IMG/VR virus record: IMGVR_UViG_3300043463_000024
Coordinates: 1 to 43,495 of that record
Source of the DNA: a virus
Length of the DNA: 43,495 bases
Reading direction: 5' to 3' (one strand)
The position numbers and the translations under genes are program-made. Positions within the stretch are counted from its first letter, which is position 1, and every line of letters begins with the position of its first letter. Positions 35,793 through 43,222 of the stretch are shown here, piece by piece. The notes under the pieces were generated by a model, which had not been told where the DNA came from, made no database searches, and saw nothing but the letters and a program-made list of their open reading frames with translations.

Positions 35793-36756
35793 TGTTCCAA
35801 TAGCTTCCTATTTTTATAAAATCGTCGTTGTCGTTTGGGTTAAGTTCTTTTATTTCTTTATTTGGTCTTGCAACAATCATATGTATTTCGTCATGAATAT
35901 CATTGATAAGTCTTTCTTCAATATTATTCATAGTTCCTCCGTCTTTCCATCTTTCTGAAATGCCTGGTGTTCTTATAATTGGAACTGAGATCGGACTTCC
36001 AAGTCTTCCGAATAGAACATGGAAGTTCATAAAGTCCCTAAATGCTTCATACTTTGGAAATGAGGTGTTTCCGTATATAGAAGTTTTTTTATGCATATAA
36101 TCAATCATCTCATAGCATATTCTATCTGCCGCCGCCCCTGTAAATACAATCAACAAGTCATTTATCATATTACAAAACATCGTATAGCGCCCAGGGTCGT
36201 TTCCTACGTATGCGTGGTTGGATGCGGGACTTATAATAGAATCTGGATCATTTGGCCAAACTTTTAAGTCATCTGACGATTTTATTTTTTCTATTAGTTG
36301 TGGTATATAATCCATTGGCCTAAAGATTACATCATATCTTAGCATTATCACAGCGTCATAAAATATACCAGTCTCGGCCTCATATTTCTGTTTTAACAAA
36401 AGGCTATCAATCACCCCCGCTGGGGACAATACGCCATGATGATTGAACTCTGTTCTTTCTTTGTTTTCATTTTGTGTGATTAACTCAAACGGGTCAGTTA
36501 CAAAATGAATACTTTTTGGATTCAATACATCTGTTATGGTTTTTCTAATATGGTCAACCTCATCATCATTTATTGTTTCAACGCCCATCTCCATCAAGCG
36601 TCTTGATGCGTGAAATGATAGGCTGTTTTTTGTTGAACAAAATATGTCTATGTTTTCTACATTTATATTGTCGATTATAGATTTTAAATGTGGCAGACAA
36701 ACGTCTCCTGAACGATATTGGCCATAAAAACATATAGCCAAGTTTACTATATTCAT
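35785..36756 (-). CDS. YGQ-type putative glycosyltransferase (1)
   Basis: A 323-residue protein beginning NLAICFYGQYRSGDVCLPHLK, then DIFCSTK. Further on it has YEAETGIFYDAVIMLRYDVIFRP and a WPNDPDSI segment. The FYGQ.R start, the FCS.K strand and an Arg-x-Asp motif after hydrophobic strands recur in three proteins of this window and look like a GT-A-type nucleotide-sugar-binding half. The exact family is not certain to me. AAGGAG lies eight bases before ATG 36756. It is the second of three minus-strand genes forming an antisense island inside the plus-strand cluster. Confidence 0.7.
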   Translation of the reverse strand: MNIVNLAICFYGQYRSGDVCLPHLKSIIDNINVENIDIFCSTKNSLSFHASRRLMEMGVETINDDEVDHIRKTITDVLNPKSIHFVTDPFELITQNENKERTEFNHHGVLSPAGVIDSLLLKQKYEAETGIFYDAVIMLRYDVIFRPMDYIPQLIEKIKSSDDLKVWPNDPDSIISPASNHAYVGNDPGRYTMFCNMINDLLIVFTGAAADRICYEMIDYMHKKTSIYGNTSFPKYEAFRDFMNFHVLFGRLGSPISVPIIRTPGISERWKDGGTMNNIEERLINDIHDEIHMIVARPNKEIKELNPNDNDDFIKIGSYWNNG

Positions 36757-36774
36757 ATGATAAACTCCTTCGCT

Positions 36775-37758
36775 TTATTTATCTTGGGTTGTAATCCATA
36801 TACTCATTATTTTGTCAAAGTCATCTTCGTTTGATGGGTTCATATTATTGATGTCTGGATGTGGCCTGACTAGAGCAAACATTGGCTGAGTTTTTAAGTT
36901 GCAATTCGCTCTTTCATCAAAGTTATGTATGTCACCACTTGCTTCATTTTTATTTTTTGGATACTTGGTGATATGCGGGGCATCTATATGATGGAGCGAA
37001 ATTCTATTTGCTAGATGTGTTAGCATACTGTGGCAATCATACATATGTTTGTATTTACTATACTTATGATTTTCATTGGTATATACACCAACAACAGTAT
37101 CAACTAAGTTGACAAGTTCGTAACACAACCTGTCTGCGCCCGAACCAGTAAATGCAATAAATAAATCTGCAATAGGATTTGGAAGAATGCTATATGGATG
37201 TGTTACATTCATTAAAAATGCGTCATTTATGATTCCCGCTATTATCGAATCTGGGTCGTTGGGCCATATCTTCAAATCATCTTCTTTTTGCATCTGGTAT
37301 ATGAATTTTTGTATGTAATCAATCGGTCTTATCATTATATCATATCTCATCAAAATTACGGCATCATAAAACATTTCATTCTCTGCTTCATATTGCTGTT
37401 TTAACAAAATAGAATCGATGATGCCAGTGAATACATAAAAATCTTTGCGAACATCTGAGTTCATTCTTTCTATATCGTCCACTAGGACATTTATTCTTTT
37501 AGGAGAGAGTAATTTTTTTAAGGTGTTGACTGTTTTTTCAATTTCGCTGGCATCAACTGAATATACTGAGTTTATATCAATTTCAGAAATTGACCCATCT
37601 GCGGTATGATATGAAACTGTATCTTTTACTGAACAAAATATGTCAACGTTGACATTTTTTATTTGAGTGAGCACATCTTTCAAATGCGGAACACATATGT
37701 CGCCCGTTCTGTATTGACCATAAAAACAAATTGCAAGATTAGTTATTTTCATATTCAT
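36775..37758 (-). CDS. YGQ-type putative glycosyltransferase (2)
   Basis: A 327-residue paralogue of the gene at 35785: NLAICFYGQYRTGDICVPHLK, DIFCSVKD, IDSILLKQQYEAENEMFYDAVILMRYDIMIRP, WPNDPDSI, FTGSGADRLCYELV. The two are collinear throughout, so this is a tandem duplication. No clear Shine-Dalgarno precedes ATG 37758; a second in-frame ATG is at 37752. It is the first gene of the minus-strand island and is divergent from the radical SAM gene at 37807, 48 bases away. Confidence 0.7.
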   Translation of the reverse strand: MNMKITNLAICFYGQYRTGDICVPHLKDVLTQIKNVNVDIFCSVKDTVSYHTADGSISEIDINSVYSVDASEIEKTVNTLKKLLSPKRINVLVDDIERMNSDVRKDFYVFTGIIDSILLKQQYEAENEMFYDAVILMRYDIMIRPIDYIQKFIYQMQKEDDLKIWPNDPDSIIAGIINDAFLMNVTHPYSILPNPIADLFIAFTGSGADRLCYELVNLVDTVVGVYTNENHKYSKYKHMYDCHSMLTHLANRISLHHIDAPHITKYPKNKNEASGDIHNFDERANCNLKTQPMFALVRPHPDINNMNPSNEDDFDKIMSIWITTQDK

Positions 37759-37777
37759 ATTTATGTCAAAATAAATG

Positions 37778-37785
37778 CATAAATA
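37778..37785 (+). promoter_or_regulatory. Possible late box before radical SAM gene
   Basis: CATAAATA followed by TAATAATAG resembles the late box at 24083, which is followed by TAATAAATC. It is in the right place for the TTG-start gene at 37807, but the first base departs from the better examples and the region is very AT-rich. Confidence 0.35.
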
Positions 37786-37806
37786 TAATAATAGTAGGAT
37801 TTAATT

Positions 37807-39108
37807 TTGACACAACCAATAGATTATAAGAATAACAAAAGAATATGTTCTCTTGCGTGGACACACCTTCATGTGACCACTACAGGAAGGGTTGCGCCTT
37901 GTGGGCAGTATGTTAATTCAAAATCCCCAGACATAAAACTTGCGAACATACAGGATAGTTCATTGGATGAATGTATCAATAGTTCTGGGATGAAATACAT
38001 TCGTTCCATGATGCTACAGAATAAGCCGAATGAGATGTGTTCATTGTGCGAATACAAAATGCAACAGGGTATTGAATCTACTAAAGACAGGTTCAATGCA
38101 TTATATTTGGAAAAAACTAAATTTGCCATTGAAGCCACACGAGCCGATGGCCATATTGATATAGATGACTACAAACCTGTGTTCTTTGATGTTAGATTTG
38201 GAAATCTTTGTAATCTTCGATGCCGAATGTGCAACTGGGAAGCAAGTAGTGCATGGTTTGATGAAACAAAGGAAATAGGAAAACAAAACCTAGTGACCTT
38301 TGATACTATAAGATTGGATGATTCAAGCCCAAAATTTGTAGCAAATGGAGCGTATGATAAGATAGAACATCTTTTGCAGTATGCAGAAAAAATGTATTTT
38401 GCTGGAGGTGAACCACTTCTCATGGAAGAACACTACCGAGCACTTCAATATCTAATTGATTCGGGAAAATCCAAAGATGTCGAATTGCATTACAGCACCA
38501 ACTATACTATTTCAAAATACAAAGGCAAACTGGTTGCAGATTATTGGAAAGAGTTCAAACAAGTAATAGTGGCTGGTAGCGTGGATGGCATCGAAGAAGT
38601 TTCTGACTACATACGAACAGGATCGTCGTGGGAAAAGATGAAACAGGTTGTATCTGAAATGAAACCGCAGGGCGACGAATACAATAACATAACCCTGTCT
38701 CCATGTTTTTCTGTAAGTATAATGAATATATTTCATAGCCCAAGATTTTTTAAATGGTGTTTTGAAAATGGATGGTTTGAAAAAAATCTATCCGTAATCG
38801 CCATTAATTATGTAGATTATCCTCCAGATTTGAGTATAAAATATTTGCCTTATGCAGCAAAGAAAACTGTAGAAGAAGAATATGTTGATTTATCAAGATG
38901 GCTAATTGAAAATGGACACCCATTGAGTGCTAAAGTTGTAAACGAAATTATAACGTATATGAATGGGGGAGATATCACACAAGCTGATATCGATTATAGA
39001 ATGAGTCAAGCGGTAAACAGAATGGATGTGTATGACAAAACATCGCATCTCAATTGGAAAGAAACACTACCAGAGTTGAAACATGCTCTTTTAGCATATA
39101 TAAAATAG
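37807..39108 (+). CDS. Twitch-domain radical SAM protein, group B copy 2 (TTG start)
   Basis: A 433-residue protein with KRICSLAWTHLHV, PCG, CSLCEYK (C14, C32, C78, C81), the cluster motif CNLRCRMC (C135, C139, C142), and AGGEPL. It pairs with the gene at 34104. No ATG precedes the conserved N-terminus; TTG 37807 has AGGA eight bases upstream and matches the TTG used by its paralogue. The minus-strand glycosyltransferase island separates the two, suggesting the island was inserted or inverted within a once-continuous operon. Confidence 0.86.
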   Translation: MTQPIDYKNNKRICSLAWTHLHVTTTGRVAPCGQYVNSKSPDIKLANIQDSSLDECINSSGMKYIRSMMLQNKPNEMCSLCEYKMQQGIESTKDRFNALYLEKTKFAIEATRADGHIDIDDYKPVFFDVRFGNLCNLRCRMCNWEASSAWFDETKEIGKQNLVTFDTIRLDDSSPKFVANGAYDKIEHLLQYAEKMYFAGGEPLLMEEHYRALQYLIDSGKSKDVELHYSTNYTISKYKGKLVADYWKEFKQVIVAGSVDGIEEVSDYIRTGSSWEKMKQVVSEMKPQGDEYNNITLSPCFSVSIMNIFHSPRFFKWCFENGWFEKNLSVIAINYVDYPPDLSIKYLPYAAKKTVEEEYVDLSRWLIENGHPLSAKVVNEIITYMNGGDITQADIDYRMSQAVNRMDVYDKTSHLNWKETLPELKHALLAYIK

Positions 39109-39111
39109 TTC

Positions 39112-39140
39112 TTGAAGTTATTATATAAATTTGGTATAAT
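39112..39140 (+). promoter_or_regulatory. sigma70 promoter for the RuBisCO-like cassette
   Basis: TTGAAG (39112-39117), exactly 17 bases, TATAAT (39135-39140). The -10 is perfect and the -35 is 4 of 6. It begins 4 bases after the preceding stop, and AGAGGT plus ATG 39171 follow. Confidence 0.85.
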
Positions 39141-39170
39141 GTAATAAAATATTCAAAAAAGAGGTATCCA

Positions 39171-40211
39171 ATGAATACATATAGAGTCACATATCGTGTT
39201 GAGAGTAGCAATATAGAAAAAGCTGCTGACGCCATAGTATTGGGGCAAAGTGTCGGTAATCCAGACATTCGTTCTTCATATGAAGAAGCAGACGGAATAC
39301 AACAAAGCAAAGCGGAATTGATTTCCATCAACGGCAACGAGGTAGTGATTGACTTCAAGTGGAGAAACTTGCACTCCACGACTGATATTGGTCAAATGCT
39401 TTGCACCATAAATGGCGGGCAGAGCGATATCGCACTGTTGGAATCATGCAGAATCGTTGGTCTTGAACTGAACCAACCGTTTGTAAAGAAGTCTCCGCAC
39501 AAGACATTAGTCAAAAGAAATCGTCCAGCAATTGGTAGTATTGTGAAACCAAAAGCTGGACTTACCTCCGAACAATTGCGAGACATCACAACACAAATGT
39601 GTGATGGCGGAATTGACTTTATTAAAGAAGATGAAATTTTGGCTGACGCTGCGTATCTTCCACTCAGACAGAGATTGGATATTGTTCAGCCAATTATGGA
39701 AAAATATCCTGAAACCGTGTATACATATTGCACAAATGGAAATCCAGAACATCTAGTTTCTCAGCTTGATATGGTGAAAGAGTGCAATGGCGATGGAGTT
39801 CATATTAATTTCTGGAGCGGCCTTGGGGCTTATTCTGATAGCAACCAACGAGGGTTCTTCACACATTTCCAACGAAGTGGAATTAGAGTATTGACTGATC
39901 CTAGAAATCCGTGGGGAATTGATTGGCCTGTGTTGGTCAAAATGGCAATTTATCAAGGCATTGATAGTATACATGTTGGTATGATTGGCGGGTATTATCC
40001 TGGCGACCATCAAGAGGTTAGAGATGCAGTCAAGCTATGTCAAGAACACAATGTGTGGGCTGCGTTAAGCTGTGGAATGACACCAGACATAGCGAAGTCA
40101 ATTCGTGATGAGATTGGAGACCATTGGCTTGCAAATGTTGGCGGATGGTTGCACACTGGGGACAGCATCGAACAGAAAATAACTGAATTGCGGATGGCAT
40201 TTGATGCTTAA
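39171..40211 (+). CDS. RuBisCO-like protein (RLP, form IV type)
   Basis: A 346-residue protein collinear with the RuBisCO large-subunit family. The N-terminus (TYRVESSNIEKAADAI, QSVGNPD) matches the small N-terminal domain. IGSIVKPKAGL aligns K126 and K128 with spinach K175 and K177. GGIDFIKEDE aligns K152, D154 and E155 with K201, D203 and E204, the carbamylated Lys and metal ligands. R235 and H268 match R295 and H327; S300 in LSCG matches S379; VGGWLHTG matches the phosphate-binding GGG loop. H294 is Gln (Q234), and the K334 loop reads GGYYPG with no lysine, so it should not fix CO2. Characterised RLPs are enolases or isomerases of sugar phosphates. At 346 residues it is shorter than most. 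It leads its own early-promoter cassette. Confidence 0.85.
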   Translation: MNTYRVTYRVESSNIEKAADAIVLGQSVGNPDIRSSYEEADGIQQSKAELISINGNEVVIDFKWRNLHSTTDIGQMLCTINGGQSDIALLESCRIVGLELNQPFVKKSPHKTLVKRNRPAIGSIVKPKAGLTSEQLRDITTQMCDGGIDFIKEDEILADAAYLPLRQRLDIVQPIMEKYPETVYTYCTNGNPEHLVSQLDMVKECNGDGVHINFWSGLGAYSDSNQRGFFTHFQRSGIRVLTDPRNPWGIDWPVLVKMAIYQGIDSIHVGMIGGYYPGDHQEVRDAVKLCQEHNVWAALSCGMTPDIAKSIRDEIGDHWLANVGGWLHTGDSIEQKITELRMAFDA

Positions 40212-40902
40212 TGTATTGCAGTTGTGTGCTGGTAAAGGGTCAAGGTTTGCAGAATACTCGCAAACCCCTAAACCATTTTTAGATGTTCACGGCGACCCAA
40301 TGTTTGTCGCTGCAATCAAATCTTTGAATTTGGGAAATGATGTTCGCCATCATTTCCTATTTCAAGAACGTGCGCTAACACAATACAAACCTTCGCAATA
40401 TGTTGATGGATTGTTTTATGGCATAGACCATTACACTGATGGCGCAGCTACAAGCGCCGCATATGTTATAAGAAACAATAAGTTTCGACACGAACCATGG
40501 TTGATAGTTGACTGTGACTTTATAGTATCATACGATTCTACAACATTCAAATCCGTATACAATCACACGAATTGTATTTTCGTTCAAAACCGTTCATTTG
40601 ATATAAAAAGTAGCTATAGCTGCGTTGACTCAAACATGAATATATTAGGTGTGGCAGAAAAGCAACCTATCAGTAGATATCGCAACAGCGGTCAATACCA
40701 TTGGGTTTCTGGCGATGTTTTTATCCAGTCGTATGATTTTTATACAGATAATGGATTGGTGTCTCTTGGTGAATACTATACTGCTCCACTATATAACTAT
40801 GCAATACAGAATGGAATACCAACCATGGCGATTGAGGTTGATAGTTTTACTCCGATAGGAACGCCTATGGATTACGAAAGGTATATACATGAGATTCGCT
40901 AA
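40204..40902 (+). CDS. Sugar-phosphate nucleotidyltransferase-like protein
   Basis: A 232-residue NTP_transferase-type protein. LQLCAGKGSRFAEYSQTPKPF is the nucleotide-binding signature with the KP lysine, and LIVDCDFIVSYDS provides the metal-binding Asp pair. DGAATSAAYVI and VSGDVFIQSYDFY fit the sugar-binding part. Such enzymes activate a sugar or alcohol phosphate as an NDP derivative. ATG 40204 overlaps the RLP stop by 8 bases; a TTG directly before it (40201) is a less likely start. The substrate may be the product of the RLP or of the kinase later in the cassette, which is inference. Confidence 0.85.
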   Translation: MLNVLQLCAGKGSRFAEYSQTPKPFLDVHGDPMFVAAIKSLNLGNDVRHHFLFQERALTQYKPSQYVDGLFYGIDHYTDGAATSAAYVIRNNKFRHEPWLIVDCDFIVSYDSTTFKSVYNHTNCIFVQNRSFDIKSSYSCVDSNMNILGVAEKQPISRYRNSGQYHWVSGDVFIQSYDFYTDNGLVSLGEYYTAPLYNYAIQNGIPTMAIEVDSFTPIGTPMDYERYIHEIR

Positions 40903-41212
40903 ATTATCTGATTTCAAAGGTGGGTGGGTGATTGGAGACTTTGAACCCACTATGCTAAAAACAGACCAGTTTGAGGTAGCAGTTTTGCACCACACGGCTG
41001 GAAAACAAATAGAAAAACACTATCAAGTTATCGCTACTGAATACAATGTCATGATTAGTGGCAAAATGAATGTAAATGGAACTATCGTCACGTCAGGTGA
41101 CGTATTTACATATGAACCAATGGAAATTACAGAAGTTGAAGTTCTGGAAGATACAGTGGTCATATGTGTCAAAACCCCAAGTATTCCAAACGATAAAGTG
41201 GTAATTGACTGA
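40889..41212 (+). CDS. Small cupin-domain protein
   Basis: A 107-residue single cupin. EVAVLHHTAGKQIEKHYQVIATEYNVMISGKM contains the first cupin motif with candidate metal ligands H (HYQ) and E (ATEYN); SGDVFTYEP is the second. The ending (VEVLEDTVVICVKTPSIPNDKVV) is typical of a cupin subfamily I associate with polysaccharide loci next to nucleotidyltransferases. It could be an isomerase, epimerase or lyase. RLP plus cupin is also the pair used in the Rhodospirillum rubrum methylthioadenosine shunt. It overlaps the upstream gene by 14 bases and the next as TGATG. Confidence 0.82.
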   Translation: MRFAKLSDFKGGWVIGDFEPTMLKTDQFEVAVLHHTAGKQIEKHYQVIATEYNVMISGKMNVNGTIVTSGDVFTYEPMEITEVEVLEDTVVICVKTPSIPNDKVVID

Positions 41213-41652
41213 TGCCAATTTTTATCGCACATCGTGGAAATACGAATGGTATAGAATTATCGTTTGAGAATAGAATAGACTATCTTGGTCACGCACTATC
41301 TATTGGGTATGGAATAGAATGTGATGTATGCTACTGGAAAGACAAATATTATTTTGGGCATGATGCGCCGCAAGAAGAGATAGATACTAATATCCTGTTA
41401 GCAGATAATTCATTTTGTCATGCGAAAGATATGCAATCTTTGCTGTATCTGAACTCAATTGGTGCTAATTGTTTTTGGCATGAAAGCGATAAAATGACAT
41501 ACACTAGTAAAGGAAATATATGGTGCTATCCAGGTGTATTTCCAATTTCAAAAAACGCAGTATGGCTTGATTTGTTGGGAATACCATTGCCTGAAAATAT
41601 ACATCATACAATATATGGTATTTGTGGAGATACATTCATAAATACCATATGA
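41212..41652 (+). CDS. Short GDPD-like (glycerophosphodiesterase/PI-PLC fold) protein
   Basis: A 146-residue protein starting IFIAHRGN with FENRIDYL, then GYGIECDVCYWKD and YYFGHD. His-Arg-Gly, Glu-x-Asp and a following His-Asp are the catalytic and metal set of glycerophosphodiester phosphodiesterases. The protein is only about 60% of usual GDPD length and lacks the second half of the barrel, but ends in a coherent CYPGVF and IYGICGD. Short GDPD-like proteins of this sort occur in glycan loci, where they may act on phosphodiester-linked groups. Activity is uncertain. Confidence 0.72.
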   Translation: MPIFIAHRGNTNGIELSFENRIDYLGHALSIGYGIECDVCYWKDKYYFGHDAPQEEIDTNILLADNSFCHAKDMQSLLYLNSIGANCFWHESDKMTYTSKGNIWCYPGVFPISKNAVWLDLLGIPLPENIHHTIYGICGDTFINTI

Positions 41653-42389
41653 ATGTAAATATTATAAGTCAATTCATTTCTGGAAGAAGCGGTGCAAAAG
41701 TTTATTTGGCCGAAAAAAATGGTATTGTCGGTGTCTATAAAACAAACGTAAAAGACCCATATGGTGTTTACGAATTATCAAAAAAACTTCCGTTTCGGAC
41801 GCCAGAGATATATGATATTTCCGATGATTCTATATTCATGGAATACATAAACGGCAGACCATTAAAAGATGTTCTAAGAGACAATGATCCTATAAAAATA
41901 GAAATAGTATCTGACTTTATATTATCTTATGTAGATTACGCATTAAATTCTTCTCTGGGAATGTATGATTTCTCAGAAATAATAAACAAAAAAATAGAAC
42001 AGGTTTCTGAATTTGTTTCAACGTCATATCTTTCAAACATAAAAACCGTCTATCCAACATCAATAACCCACGGTGATTTCACGTTTGATAATATGATATA
42101 TTGTGAGAACGAGGTTTGTCTGATTGACTTGTCGCCAACTCCATTTACAAGTGTATATTTTGATATGAACAAGTTGAGACAAGATTTGACTGGATATTGG
42201 TTTGTCCGACAAGAGCCTTCTTATGCTCCTTGGGTGTCGGCATGTAACAAAATATATAGCATCATAGATACTAAGCACCCTAGCATGTTTGACGATGGAC
42301 TTTACAATCTGATGATTTCAAGAATACTCCCATATTGCAAGAATAATGATTTTGATTTTAATTACGTGTTGAATATGTTAATCGGTTAA
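41649..42389 (+). CDS. APH/choline-kinase-fold phosphotransferase
   Basis: A 246-residue protein from ATG 41649, which overlaps the upstream TGA as ATGA; an in-frame TTG at 41622 is less likely. SGRSGAKVYLAEKNGIVGVYK is the nucleotide-loop and lysine region, IFMEYINGRPL the hinge, ITHGDFTFDNMIY the catalytic loop (D143, N148), and CLIDLSP the metal-binding Asp (D160). The family phosphorylates small hydroxyl compounds such as choline, ethanolamine, aminoglycosides and methylthioribose. Together with the nucleotidyltransferase it suggests making an activated phospho-compound. It ends at TTAA, shared with the convergent gene's stop. Confidence 0.82.
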   Translation: MNVNIISQFISGRSGAKVYLAEKNGIVGVYKTNVKDPYGVYELSKKLPFRTPEIYDISDDSIFMEYINGRPLKDVLRDNDPIKIEIVSDFILSYVDYALNSSLGMYDFSEIINKKIEQVSEFVSTSYLSNIKTVYPTSITHGDFTFDNMIYCENEVCLIDLSPTPFTSVYFDMNKLRQDLTGYWFVRQEPSYAPWVSACNKIYSIIDTKHPSMFDDGLYNLMISRILPYCKNNDFDFNYVLNMLIG

Positions 42390-43222
42390 GTTTGCGTTTT
42401 TGCCCATAAGTCTTTATATTTGAACCAAGTGTCTCTTTCAAGTATATCCAAGTGTTCTAACCCATCTCTTACTATAGTTACGTTGACTTTTGTTTGAGAT
42501 AATTCATTCTTAAACTCGTGCATTTCAATATTATTTTTGGCAAATATGTCATATATTAGCTCGTGTATATTTGTTATGGTGTCATCTAACACTCTATCAG
42601 ACTGACGCCTTTTACCAAATTCCCCTACGTATTTTATAAGTTCACTTGCGAATATATCCATTGAATTACCAATAGAAAAAAAAGCAACATCTTGTAACAT
42701 TTTTATTATGTTGCCTTTTTTGTTGTAGTTTCCCATTCTGAAATGAAATACATGATTTGGATTTGTAAAGTTTTTTGCATTCATCAGGCTGTTTACAATA
42801 AAATCTAACGTTTCGTGCATTGGATATATTATTGAATCATATCGCTGTAAAATTGTTATGTCGTAATGAAAATTATTCAATGCTTCATATTCTGATTTGA
42901 GTAGAATACTATCGGCAAATGCTAAATGTATTTTTTGTATCTTGTCATAATCGCACAGATCGTCCAATCTTTTTGGAATTATGCGCAATGACTTCGGATT
43001 GTATATTTTTGATATTTTTTCTGCAATTTCATTTGCATCATCTGTTTCAATTATACCAAGTTTTCTTTTATCAGTAAACCATTCGTAATATGTTTTAGCA
43101 CTACAAAAATAATCAATTTCGTAATTTTCATTATCGTAATACTTTTTTATGTATTTTGAGGTATATTCTAATTTTCTTGGCTGACCGTATAAACATACTG
43201 CTATTTTTATTTTTTTATTCAT
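42386..43222 (-). CDS. YGQ-type putative glycosyltransferase (3)
   Basis: A 278-residue diverged member of the family at 35785 and 36775: KIAVCLYGQPRKLEYTSKYIK, DYFCSAK, IYNPKSLRI (compare VLNPKSIHF), ADSILLKSEYEALNNFHYDITILQRYDSIIYP. It lacks the WPNDPDSI segment of the other two. The start overlaps the upstream gene's stop by 8 bases (ATGAATAA). Its conserved Arg-x-Asp motif is present as RYDS. Confidence 0.68.
   Translation of the reverse strand: MNKKIKIAVCLYGQPRKLEYTSKYIKKYYDNENYEIDYFCSAKTYYEWFTDKRKLGIIETDDANEIAEKISKIYNPKSLRIIPKRLDDLCDYDKIQKIHLAFADSILLKSEYEALNNFHYDITILQRYDSIIYPMHETLDFIVNSLMNAKNFTNPNHVFHFRMGNYNKKGNIIKMLQDVAFFSIGNSMDIFASELIKYVGEFGKRRQSDRVLDDTITNIHELIYDIFAKNNIEMHEFKNELSQTKVNVTIVRDGLEHLDILERDTWFKYKDLWAKTQT

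Noticed and set aside
36776-36783. GATAAATA on the minus strand, identical to the late-box core, just before the YGQ gene at 36756
   Set aside because: It overlaps the last codons and stop of the upstream gene, lacks the flanking bases of the other late boxes, and AT-rich sequence makes chance matches likely. It remains possible but is not strong enough to list.
37752-37777. TTGACA on the minus strand before the YGQ gene at 37758
   Set aside because: No acceptable -10 hexamer occurs at 16-18 bases; the only candidate (ATAACT) falls inside the coding sequence.
39171-40211. A true CO2-fixing RuBisCO
   Set aside because: The loop lysine equivalent to K334 and the H294 histidine are absent, and the protein is much shorter than catalytic large subunits.
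41622-41651. TTG start adding nine residues to the kinase
   Set aside because: It would lie inside the GDPD-like gene; ATG 41649 gives the same ATGA overlap used elsewhere in the operon and starts before the conserved N-lobe.
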